From: Armatimonadota bacterium
GTDB taxonomy: Bacteria; Armatimonadota; UBA5829
NCBI GenBank assembly: GCA_023398345.1
Contig: JAEWSK010000139.1
Span: forward strand, 1-5,575
Length of the DNA stretch: 5,575 nucleotides
Direction: 5' to 3'
This document shows, one piece after another, positions 1 to 5,575 of this stretch. Numbering within the stretch: the stretch's first letter is position 1; every line of letters starts with the position of its first letter. The position numbers were made by a program, and so were the translations under genes. Below the pieces are notes generated by a model. It was not told the DNA's origin. It was given only the letters and a program-made list of their open reading frames with translations, and searched no databases.

Positions 1-805
1 CAACCGCAGTCGCAGGCAATGCCACCCCGAGCGCCAGTGCGCCGGTGTCGCCCATAAACACGCTTGCAGGGTTTGCATTAAACCATAAAAATGCGACGCA
101 TGCTCCCGCAATCGACGCCAGCAGCGCAAACAGTGACGCCGACTCGATTCCACGGTGCGGGGCAATTAAAACTATCGTAAGCAAAAACGCAATTACGGCT
201 ATAGCCGTCAAACCCGATACGAGACCGTCCAGGCCGTCGGTGATATTGACGAAATTCGCCATCCCAACTATAAAAACAACGGCAAATACCCAATATAGCA
301 TCCCGCTGAGAATCGTCACTCCGCCGATTTCCAGCGACGCCACAAAGCCCTGCGGTCGATAATTGCCCAGCCACATTACAAAGGCAATCGCCAAAAGTAT
401 CTGCACGGCGGCCTTGGGTTTGCTTGCAATTCCGCGAACGCCGTGAATCGGGTGGATGGTCAAATAGTCGTCGATAATCCCAAGCACGGCGTAGCTGAGT
501 GTAAGCAGCATAACCGCGAGTAAATCAATCAGCATCGAATCGTATTTGTTGGTGAGAGCGGCGACATTGGGCTTGCCGAAAAGCCAGGACATCACAAATG
601 CTCCGCCAAGCATGCCGGCAATAATTATAAGCCCGCCCATTGTGGGCGTGCCTGCTTTTGACTGGTGAGACTGCGGCCCATCGGCGCTGATCGTCTGGCC
701 GACTCGCCTGCGTCTTAAAGCGCCGATCAAGCCGGGCGCAAACAACATTGAAACCAAAAACGCCACCCCAAACGGCAGCGCAAACACTATCACACTAGGC
801 GCCAA
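1..805 (-). CDS. mraY: Phospho-N-acetylmuramoyl-pentapeptide-transferase (MraY), 3' end cut by the window
   Basis: MraY is an integral membrane enzyme that transfers phospho-MurNAc-pentapeptide from UDP to undecaprenyl phosphate, forming lipid I. I translated 268 codons from the minus strand without a stop. Family hallmarks appear in order: an N-terminal hydrophobic helix (about 5-27), GPQSHQSKAGTPTMGGL (43-59), GIIDDY with the paired aspartates D112-D113, NFVNITDGLDGL (184-195), and FNANPASVFMGDTGALALG (242-260) with D253. Several long hydrophobic segments lie between them. Family members are usually about 320-360 residues, so the last transmembrane part, including the expected HHH motif loop, lies outside the window. 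The start chosen is TTG at 805-803, 6 nt after a GGAGG, giving an 11-nt overlap with murF. GTG codons at 793 and 787 are in frame but poorly spaced (18 nt or more) from that site. The family call is very secure; the exact start is inferred. Confidence 0.96.
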   Translation of the reverse strand, partial: MAPSVIVFALPFGVAFLVSMLFAPGLIGALRRRRVGQTISADGPQSHQSKAGTPTMGGLIIIAGMLGGAFVMSWLFGKPNVAALTNKYDSMLIDLLAVMLLTLSYAVLGIIDDYLTIHPIHGVRGIASKPKAAVQILLAIAFVMWLGNYRPQGFVASLEIGGVTILSGMLYWVFAVVFIVGMANFVNITDGLDGLVSGLTAIAVIAFLLTIVLIAPHRGIESASLFALLASIAGACVAFLWFNANPASVFMGDTGALALGVALPATAV

Positions 806-2183
806 GTAAAGCCTCCACAATTCGCTCCATTTTCATCGCGCGAGAGCCTTTCACCAACACAACATCCCGCTCGCGCACTTGGGATGTAATTTCTTTCGCA
901 GCCTGCGCGCTGTCCTCAAACTCAATGACTGAAGAAATCGGCATGCCTGCGTCAATTGCGCCGCGAGCGATAAGTTTTGCAAGTTCGCCGACCGCAAATA
1001 GCAAATCGACACCGCACTGGCTTTGCCCCATATCTGAAGCCAAATTGCGGCCTATTTCCAAATGCGCTTCAATCGCGTGATCACCGAGTTCGAGCATGTC
1101 GCCCAAGACGGCTATCTTACGGTCACCATCCATCATTGAAAGTGTCTTTAGCGCACTTTTGACTGAGGCGGGGCCTGCGTTATACGTGTCATCTATCACC
1201 ACATAACCGCGCCTGCTGGGGATCACATTCGAGCGCTTTTCGGGCGCTTTGAACGCGGCCAGAGCGGCGCGAATAGCCTCGTGATCAATGCCTAGCTCCT
1301 CACCAACGGCAATAGCGGCCAGAGCGTCTTTGATATTGTGCTCGCCGGGAACCGGAACATGGACGTCGAAATTGCCCGAAGGGGTCTTTACTTCAAAGTG
1401 ACAGCAGCCCTTTGAATCGATCCCGGAAGATATTGCATGCACATCAGCTCCGGCACTTTCACCAAAAGACACGACTCGACAGTTTGCGCGGCGTCTGAGA
1501 TAGTCGAAATACGGATCGTCGGCATTTAAAACAGCAGTGCCGTCTGCGGGCAGATGATCCAACACCTCGCCTTTTGCATCGGCTATTGCGTCCATTGTAC
1601 CTAAAAGCTCGATATGGACCATGTGTATATTCGTTATGACGCCGATTTTCGGTTTTGCGATTTGGGCAAGATAGTCGATCTGGCCCGCGCCTCGCATCGC
1701 CATTTCAACTACAGCGGTATTGTGACGAGATGATAAATTTAAAAGCGTGATCGGCAGACCAATCTCGTTATTGAAGTTGCCTTCGTTTTTCAAAACCGGC
1801 CCGTTGGCAGCGGCGACGGCGGCAATCATCTCTTTTGTCGTAGTCTTACCAACACTGCCTGTCACGCCGACAACTACAGGATCAAACTTCGAGCGGTAAA
1901 ATGCGGCCAAATCGCCCAGCGCAAGCAGCGTGTCCGGCACTCTAATTGAAAGACACTGCGACTCGACCTTGCGCGACACAACTACGCCGACTGCGCCTTT
2001 GGAAAGGGCATCGGCGAGAAATTTGTGGCCGTCCGAGTTCTCGCCGGTGAGAGCAAAAAATAGATCGCCCGGTTTTATAGTGCGCGTGTCGGTGCTTACG
2101 CCCGTAATACGCGTGTTAGCGTCACCTGCAACGAGTTCCCCTTTACAGGCCGTTACTACGTCCCTAGCAGTGATCGTCTGCAC
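795..2183 (-). CDS. murF: UDP-N-acetylmuramoyl-tripeptide--D-alanyl-D-alanine ligase (MurF)
   Basis: MurF is the cytoplasmic ATP-dependent ligase that adds D-Ala-D-Ala to the UDP-MurNAc-tripeptide, completing the pentapeptide used by MraY. From the GTG start the protein has 462 residues, normal for the family. The N-terminal UDP-substrate domain carries STDTRTIKPGDLFFAL (30-45). The central ATPase domain has the P-loop GVTGSVGKTTTKE (106-118, K113) and NEGNFNNEIGLP (133-144). The region 278-294 holds the G-HN-DA motif, and the C-terminal domain has DDTYNAGP (331-338) and VLGDMLELG (359-367). GTG at 2183-2181 is preferred because AAGGGAGGTG lies 7 nt upstream. A longer reading from ATG at 2273 adds 30 residues unlike MurF, with no ribosome binding site. 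The gene overlaps murE by 20 nt and mraY by about 11 nt, so translational coupling is likely. Small oddities are TNIHMVHIE (184-192), where small residues are usual after NI, and AGP rather than ANP after DDTYN. Confidence 0.97.
   Translation of the reverse strand: MQTITARDVVTACKGELVAGDANTRITGVSTDTRTIKPGDLFFALTGENSDGHKFLADALSKGAVGVVVSRKVESQCLSIRVPDTLLALGDLAAFYRSKFDPVVVGVTGSVGKTTTKEMIAAVAAANGPVLKNEGNFNNEIGLPITLLNLSSRHNTAVVEMAMRGAGQIDYLAQIAKPKIGVITNIHMVHIELLGTMDAIADAKGEVLDHLPADGTAVLNADDPYFDYLRRRANCRVVSFGESAGADVHAISSGIDSKGCCHFEVKTPSGNFDVHVPVPGEHNIKDALAAIAVGEELGIDHEAIRAALAAFKAPEKRSNVIPSRRGYVVIDDTYNAGPASVKSALKTLSMMDGDRKIAVLGDMLELGDHAIEAHLEIGRNLASDMGQSQCGVDLLFAVGELAKLIARGAIDAGMPISSVIEFEDSAQAAKEITSQVRERDVVLVKGSRAMKMERIVEALLGA
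806..816 (-). promoter_or_regulatory. Ribosome binding site of mraY, inside murF
   Basis: GGAGG (816-812) is followed by CTTTAC and then TTG at 805-803. The 6-nt spacing is ideal for the TTG, while the next in-frame start (GTG at 793) would be 18 nt away. This supports a TTG start, with the site located in the last codons of murF. Confidence 0.75.
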
Positions 2184-3642
2184 TGGTGAGCACCTCCCTT
2201 GCCACTTCTCTGTCATCAAAATGAACTGTGCGGTCGGCAAAAATTTGATAGTTCTCGTGACCTTTGCCCGCAATTACAACTACGTCGCCGGGCTGCGCCA
2301 TTGAAATCGCGGTATTTATGCCATCGCGGCGGTCGGGACGCACAGTCACTCGTTTTTTCTCAGAATCGGGAATGCCTTCGAGCACCATCGCTATAATTGA
2401 ATCGGGGTCTTCTGTGCGTGGATTGTCGGATGTGACCACGATCAAGTCAGCCAGTTCGGCGCCGATACCACCCATTATGGGCCGCTTGCCGCGGTCTCGA
2501 TCGCCACCACAGCCAAAGACAGCTATAAGTCGGTTCTCCGCAAGGCTCTTTGCCGTCTTTAAGACATTTTCCAACTCGTCCGGGGTGTGCGCGTAATCTA
2601 CAATTACGCCAAAGTCCTGTCCGCAATCGACGCTCTCAAAGCGCCCCGGCACACTGTGCGCGCATGCAAGTCCATTGACTATCGCATCTATGTCGAGTCC
2701 AAGGCCGATGCATGCGGCGGCGGCGGAAAGCGCATTATATACATTGAAAAAGCCGCCTATGTCCAATCGAACCGGCACGCTAGCGCCTTTATATGTCATA
2801 TCGAAACGCACGGAGCGATCGGTGACTTCGATGTTTTCGGCTCGCAGGTCTGCAAAATTTTCAATGGCAAATGTAATGACGTCGCCTTTGGTCGCGGCAA
2901 TGACAGCGCCAGCAGAGGCATCATCTGAATTTATTGCAGCGACAAATCGCTTGGACGACATTGAAGGATAATAATTGAAAAGTATTAACTTTGCATCGAG
3001 ATACGCTTCGACGGTTCCATGAAAATCAAGATGATCGCGGGCGATATTTGTAAACACACCGCAGTCGAACTCGCAGCCGAGCGTGCGGCCTTGGTATAGA
3101 CCGTGCGAACTTGTCTCGATAGCCACAACCTCTACGCCGCGCTCGACCATATAAGCAAGCGTCCGCTGTAAATCTACTGACTCGGGGGTTGTGTGTTTGG
3201 TCTCGATGAACTCATCGCCAATGCGAGCGCCAAGAGTGCCGATTAGACCTGCCGGTCGATTCAGTGAGTTGAAAATCGACTGTATTAGGTGGGTAACGGT
3301 TGTCTTGCCGCTGGTTCCAGTGACACCGATTAGTTTCATCTGTCGAGAAGGATAGCCGAAAAATGGCGACGCTATCTCGCCCATCGCAACTCTACCGTTG
3401 GGAACAATTACATACGGCACTGAGACACTTTGAATCTCTCGCTCGGCAATTATTGCAGATGCGCCCGATTTCAGCGCCGCGCCGATAAACTTGTGCCCGT
3501 CAAAATTGCCGCCTTGCATAGCGACAAACAGGGCGCCGGGTTCCACGTCGCGGCTGTCATAGGCAATTTCTGCAATATCCGCATCACCCAAATTGGCGAC
3601 ACGCGCATTGCTTAGATGTGTTATAAGTTCAGAAAACAGCAT
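2164..3642 (-). CDS. murE: UDP-N-acetylmuramoyl-L-alanyl-D-glutamate--2,6-diaminopimelate ligase (MurE)
   Basis: MurE is a cytoplasmic Mur ligase that adds the third stem-peptide residue to UDP-MurNAc-L-Ala-D-Glu using ATP. The 492-residue protein is full length. Visible motifs are YDSRDVEPGALFVAM (28-42, UDP-substrate domain), the P-loop GVTGTSGKTT (106-115, K113), TTPESVDLQ (151-159), ETSSHGL (176-182), TNIARDHLDFHGT (198-210), YLDAKLILF (214-222) with K218 as the likely carbamylated lysine, DYAHTPDEL (349-357), GCGGDRDRGKRP (377-388), DNPRTEDP (406-413) and GKGHENYQ (459-466). DNPR is the known signature for meso-diaminopimelate, as opposed to lysine-type variants, so meso-DAP peptidoglycan is inferred. 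The ATG at 3642 is the only sensible start: the N-terminus fits the family and the upstream frame has no start codon before a stop at 3705-3703. It has no clear Shine-Dalgarno sequence. A structured 294-nt gap separates it from ftsI. Confidence 0.98.
   Translation of the reverse strand: MLFSELITHLSNARVANLGDADIAEIAYDSRDVEPGALFVAMQGGNFDGHKFIGAALKSGASAIIAEREIQSVSVPYVIVPNGRVAMGEIASPFFGYPSRQMKLIGVTGTSGKTTVTHLIQSIFNSLNRPAGLIGTLGARIGDEFIETKHTTPESVDLQRTLAYMVERGVEVVAIETSSHGLYQGRTLGCEFDCGVFTNIARDHLDFHGTVEAYLDAKLILFNYYPSMSSKRFVAAINSDDASAGAVIAATKGDVITFAIENFADLRAENIEVTDRSVRFDMTYKGASVPVRLDIGGFFNVYNALSAAAACIGLGLDIDAIVNGLACAHSVPGRFESVDCGQDFGVIVDYAHTPDELENVLKTAKSLAENRLIAVFGCGGDRDRGKRPIMGGIGAELADLIVVTSDNPRTEDPDSIIAMVLEGIPDSEKKRVTVRPDRRDGINTAISMAQPGDVVVIAGKGHENYQIFADRTVHFDDREVAREVLTSADDHC
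2184..2200 (-). promoter_or_regulatory. Ribosome binding site of murF, inside murE
   Basis: AAGGGAGGTG (2200-2191) is followed by 7 nt and then GTG at 2183. It is a near-perfect anti-Shine-Dalgarno complement lying within the last codons of murE. It decides the murF start over the upstream ATG codons at 2216 and 2273, and suggests murE-murF translational coupling. Confidence 0.88.
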
Positions 3643-3649
3643 ATATATT

Positions 3650-3655
3650 ATTATA
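3650..3655 (-). promoter_or_regulatory. Perfect TATAAT box just upstream of the murE ATG
   Basis: TATAAT at 3655-3650 ends 7 nt before the murE ATG, the distance at which transcription would begin on the start codon itself. No good -35 box lies 16-18 nt upstream (AACCCA at 17 nt) and no extended -10 TG is present. It may be a leaderless-type promoter or simply part of an AT-rich unstructured translation start. Confidence 0.3.
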
Positions 3656-3678
3656 ACGCCGAAAGACTGTATTGGGTT

Positions 3679-3706
3679 ATTGTATAGTCTTATCTCATTG
3701 ATTCAA
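3679..3706 (-). promoter_or_regulatory. Candidate sigma70-type promoter for murE-murF-mraY
   Basis: TTGAAT (3706-3701) and TACAAT (3684-3679) are separated by 16 nt, giving 4/6 and 5/6 matches to the consensus boxes. It lies 16 nt past the T-run of the terminator-like hairpin and would start RNA near 3672, leaving a leader of about 30 nt. The placement directly after a terminator is what a new transcription unit would need. The prediction is from sequence match only. Confidence 0.5.
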
Positions 3707-3722
3707 TACTATGTGCCGACTC

Positions 3723-3790
3723 AAAAAAAAGGGTTGTGCCGCACAGCACAAGATTCGCCCATACATCTTGTCCGGCTTCAGACACAACCC
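3723..3790 (-). terminator. Intrinsic terminator-like long hairpin followed by eight T's
   Basis: On the minus strand GGGTTGTGTC (3790-3781) pairs with GGCACAACCC (3740-3731), ten pairs including one G-U. An inner stem ACAAGAT/ATCTTGT (3771-3765 with 3754-3748) closes a 10-nt loop. The hairpin is followed at once by TTTTTTTT (3730-3723). This fits a Rho-independent terminator ending the upstream (ftsI) transcript, or a conditional attenuator before murE. The hairpin is longer than most simple terminators and has an internal loop, so it may have a second role. Confidence 0.75.
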
Positions 3791-3929
3791 CTCATTCAAA
3801 CGATCGGCCAATCGGCTGACCGAATCGTCGGCCCATCATACAAATGATGATGAGCATATCAGAATGGGACTGCGGCGGGAGCTACGAGTTCGCCCAAGTT
3901 CCCACAACCCCCGTCTGCCCGCTGCCCCA
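3723..3929 (-). ncRNA. Candidate structured RNA or murE leader with four hairpins, family unknown
   Basis: Read on the minus strand, the hairpins are as follows. P1 pairs TGGG/CCCA and GCAGCGGG/CCCGCCGC (3929-3918 with 3879-3865, one mismatch and a small bulge) around a large loop. P2 is GCTCATCAT/ATGATGGGC (3855-3847 with 3839-3831), nine pairs including one G-U and a 7-nt loop. P3 is CGATTCGGTCA/TGGCCGATCG (3827-3817 with 3810-3801) with a bulged T, one G-U and a 6-nt loop. P4 is the long terminator-like hairpin. P2 and P3 are nearly contiguous, as in compact structured RNAs. I looked for hallmarks of RNase P RNA, SRP RNA, tmRNA, 6S RNA, T-box and TPP or c-di-AMP riboswitches and recognised none. 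No promoter for a separate transcript was found at the 3' end of ftsI, so this may instead be a leader or 3' UTR of the operon. Pairing was done by eye, without energy or covariation support. Confidence 0.4.
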
Positions 3930-3936
3930 AAGCAAA

Positions 3937-5575
3937 TCAGACCAAACCTTTTGCGCTGCCGGTCGGTTTGGCACTCGGCTTTTGACTCGGCTTTCGCTTA
4001 ATCGGAGCATCCAGCGGGACTTTCATCCCCACTAGAGCATTCTCGCCGATCTCCCGAAACACCGGAGCGGCGACTGTCGCTCCCCAGTGCGAGCCTTGCG
4101 GCCGATTGACAACAACAGCTATCACCAGCCTCGGTTTCGAGGCCGGAACAAAGCCCATAAATGATGCAATAAAAGCGCCTGACTCGTATCCGCCCTTCGG
4201 CATTGCAATCTGCGCACTACCGGTCTTGCCCGCAACTGTGCGACCTGGGATCAAAGCGGGCTTTCCCGTACCCTCCTCAGCGCAAACCATCAACATCTTT
4301 GACAAAGCCGATGCAGCTTCGCGCGAAATAACTCGCCTCGACTTGCCCGGCTTGAAATGCCTGGCAACGGTTCCGTCCGAGTTCAATGCTTCTCGCACTA
4401 CTTTCGGCTCTACGTAAACTCCACCGTTAGCGATTGCTCCATACACGGCAGCCATCTGAAGCGGAGTGACGTTAATGCCTTGACCAAAGCCGATATTTGC
4501 CAATCGTATCAGTCGCCAGTCACTTGCCGGAAGCATATAGCCCACGGCCTCGCCGCCAAACCCAGCGTTGAGCCTATCGAGCAGACCAAATGCTTTCTCG
4601 TAACTATAGAGCTTCTCGGAACCCATCTTAAACGCAAGGTGAGCAGCTCCAATATTGCACGAGTACTGGATGATCTTATACATATCAACCGCACCGTGGC
4701 CGTTCATAAACGGCGGGTGAACACTACAGGAGACTCGCCCGCCCTTAATTTTCTCTCTTCGCGCGCAGTTCGCCACGATCTCGTGAGGGCCTATTCCTTC
4801 ATTGAGCGCGGCCGCTACTGTCACAACTTTCAATGTGCTTCCGGGTTCATACAAATCCGCTACGGCGCGGTTGCGCCAAAGCCCCGGATCGGTCTTTGTC
4901 GTCGAATTTGGATCAAAAAACGGATAGTTCGCGATAGCAAGAACTTCGCCGGTGTCCGGCTTTATTACCACTGCGCAGGCGCTGCGCGGATGATAGGTCT
5001 TGGCCATTTTGCCCAGCGCCTCTTCGGCAATCTGCTGGATTGTCGAGTCGATGGTTAAAACGACGTCCTTGCCATCGACTGATTGGCGCTCAACGCGTAT
5101 ACTCTGCGGAATGTCGCGCCGCTGGGCATCCAACTCGGTGCTCTCTTGGCCGTCAACTCCCGTCAGTAAATCGTCGCAGGAGCGCTCCAGACCCTCGTTA
5201 TAGCCCTTTACCGCGCTTATGAACCCCAGCACTTGCGCTGCCGTGGTGCCGGCAGGATAAACGCGTTTGGTTTCCCGCTGCACGCCAATGCCGTCGAGCT
5301 TTTCACGCACGACTATGTCCCGGTAGCCGCCCTTTATCTTTTTGCGGACGGTCGTCTTATAACCGCGACATATCTCATAACCAATAAGAGGATGAACCTT
5401 TTTGGCAAGCCAGATCGTATTGCTTTGTGATCGCAATTTTTTTTCGATCACGGCCCGGTCCATGTGCAGCATCTCCGCCAATCTAGCGGCAGTCTTCGGA
5501 ATATCGCGAAGCTCTCTGCGACATGCGTATACCGTTACGGCGTCTATGCTCATCGCCATCACACGCTTGTTGCGG
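3937..5575 (-). CDS. ftsI: Class B penicillin-binding protein, septal transpeptidase FtsI/PBP3 type, 5' end cut by the window
   Basis: FtsI is the periplasmic-facing D,D-transpeptidase that crosslinks septal peptidoglycan; beta-lactams acylate its serine. The frame stays open to the window edge (RNKRVMAMS, matching the family's DRN-x-x-LA-x-S region), so the GTG at 5562 is not the real start. The cytoplasmic tail and membrane anchor are missing. Numbering from the first complete codon (5574), 545 residues are visible: a dimerisation/pedestal region (about 1-175), then the transpeptidase domain with EPGSTLK (243-249, catalytic S246 and K249), YSCN (304-307, the SxN motif) and AGKTGSAQ (448-455, the KTG motif). 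All three catalytic motifs are intact. A basic segment at about 66-93 looks longer than in common FtsI proteins. The tail is Lys/Pro/Ser-rich and short, with no PASTA domains, unlike SpoVD-type paralogues. The position next to murE supports ftsI over the elongation PBP2 (mrdA). Confidence 0.95.
   Translation of the reverse strand, partial: RNKRVMAMSIDAVTVYACRRELRDIPKTAARLAEMLHMDRAVIEKKLRSQSNTIWLAKKVHPLIGYEICRGYKTTVRKKIKGGYRDIVVREKLDGIGVQRETKRVYPAGTTAAQVLGFISAVKGYNEGLERSCDDLLTGVDGQESTELDAQRRDIPQSIRVERQSVDGKDVVLTIDSTIQQIAEEALGKMAKTYHPRSACAVVIKPDTGEVLAIANYPFFDPNSTTKTDPGLWRNRAVADLYEPGSTLKVVTVAAALNEGIGPHEIVANCARREKIKGGRVSCSVHPPFMNGHGAVDMYKIIQYSCNIGAAHLAFKMGSEKLYSYEKAFGLLDRLNAGFGGEAVGYMLPASDWRLIRLANIGFGQGINVTPLQMAAVYGAIANGGVYVEPKVVREALNSDGTVARHFKPGKSRRVISREAASALSKMLMVCAEEGTGKPALIPGRTVAGKTGSAQIAMPKGGYESGAFIASFMGFVPASKPRLVIAVVVNRPQGSHWGATVAAPVFREIGENALVGMKVPLDAPIKRKPSQKPSAKPTGSAKGLV
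3942..3971 (-). repeat. Inverted repeat at the ftsI stop
   Basis: CCAAACC (3971-3965) and GGTTTGG (3948-3942) form a perfect 7-bp stem with a 16-nt loop, ending two bases before the TGA stop at 3939-3937. No T-run follows, so it is not a terminator by itself. It could be chance or part of the structured 3' region. Confidence 0.4.
3958..3993 (-). repeat. Three 12-nt tandem repeats in the 3' end of ftsI
   Basis: The units on the minus strand are AAGCCGAGTCAA, AAGCCGAGTGCC and AAACCGACCGGC. The first two differ at only three bases; the third is diverged. They encode KPSQ-KPSA-KPTG in the basic C-terminal tail of FtsI. The DNA identity of the first two units suggests a recent local duplication. 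Confidence 0.7.

Larger units (their letters stand above)
3643..3936 (-). other. ftsI-murE intergenic region, structured, non-coding
   Basis: This 294-nt gap holds no convincing gene on either strand. The minus strand, starting just after the ftsI stop, contains four hairpins in a row (3929-3865, 3855-3831, 3827-3801 and 3790-3731), a run of eight T's (3730-3723), a promoter-like pair (3706-3679) and an AT-rich stretch ending at the murE ATG. Genes in this part of dcw clusters usually abut or overlap, so the gap is unusual and probably regulatory. Confidence 0.9.

Noticed and set aside
78..374. 98-residue minus-strand open frame
   Set aside because: It is an out-of-frame reading of mraY. The correct frame gives NFVNITDGLDGL and the FMGDTG motif without a stop.
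2214..2273. ATG codons at 2216 and 2273 as murF starts
   Set aside because: No ribosome binding site precedes 2216 and I saw no case for 2273; the extra residues do not resemble MurF. GTG 2183 has a strong site.
1930..2304. 124-residue plus-strand open frame across the murE-murF junction
   Set aside because: Antisense to two well-supported genes with no family resemblance.
3792..3857. Possible 21-residue leader peptide (MLIIICMMGRRF...) upstream of the terminator hairpin
   Set aside because: Its position would suit an attenuation leader, but no Shine-Dalgarno precedes the ATG, the ATG is partly buried in hairpin P2, and its codons show no regulatory amino acid run beyond three Ile.
3723..3929. 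Known RNA families (6S, RNase P, SRP, tmRNA, T-box, common riboswitches)
   Set aside because: None of the signature sequences I know for these families was found. A covariance-model search would be needed to exclude them fully.
3711..4001. Plus-strand open frames (3593-3847, 3711-4001, 3844-4035) over the ftsI-murE gap
   Set aside because: They run antisense through hairpins and the ftsI end, have no evident ribosome binding site, and show a composition expected from chance.
4357..5058. 233-residue open frame on the plus strand
   Set aside because: It lies fully antisense to the FtsI transpeptidase domain, whose catalytic motifs are intact on the other strand. No ribosome binding site or recognisable domain was seen.
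5560..5562. GTG at 5562 as the ftsI start
   Set aside because: The frame continues upstream to the window edge with RNKR, matching the conserved DRN region that normally follows the membrane anchor, so the true start lies outside.

Overview
The window is a piece of a division and cell wall (dcw) cluster, all on the minus strand. In transcription order it holds ftsI (5' end missing, 5575 to 3937), murE (3642 to 2164), murF (2183 to 795) and mraY (805 to the window edge, 3' end missing). No gene on the plus strand is supported. The order ftsI-murE-murF-mraY is the classic bacterial dcw order. No mobile element, CRISPR array, tRNA or rRNA was seen.

The genes work in one pathway. MurE adds the third stem-peptide residue to UDP-MurNAc-L-Ala-D-Glu, and its DNPR motif points to meso-diaminopimelate. 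MurF adds the D-Ala-D-Ala dipeptide. MraY transfers the phospho-MurNAc-pentapeptide to undecaprenyl phosphate at the membrane to give lipid I. FtsI is the class B penicillin-binding transpeptidase that crosslinks septal peptidoglycan outside the membrane. murE, murF and mraY are tightly packed: murF starts 20 nt inside murE with a GTG codon, and mraY probably starts 11 nt inside murF with a TTG codon. Each of these two starts follows a strong Shine-Dalgarno sequence lying in the upstream gene.

The one stretch that genes do not explain is the 294-nt gap between ftsI and murE (3643-3936), an unusual gap for this part of the cluster. On the minus strand it holds four successive predicted hairpins. 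The last ends in eight T's and looks like an intrinsic terminator. A plausible sigma70-type promoter (TTGAAT-N16-TACAAT) follows, and a perfect TATAAT lies just before the murE ATG, which has no clear Shine-Dalgarno. The gap could be a terminator plus promoter splitting the cluster into two transcription units, a leader that attenuates murE-murF-mraY, or a small RNA. I recognise no known RNA family in it. It is the best candidate for something undescribed here.

The organism is a bacterium of roughly balanced base composition with meso-DAP peptidoglycan. FtsI lacks C-terminal PASTA domains, which argues against a typical Firmicutes SpoVD-type or actinobacterial arrangement. It uses GTG and TTG starts with strong GGAGG-type ribosome binding sites. 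A deep-branching or Gram-negative-type phylum such as Armatimonadota is possible, but this is a weak guess from general protein character.
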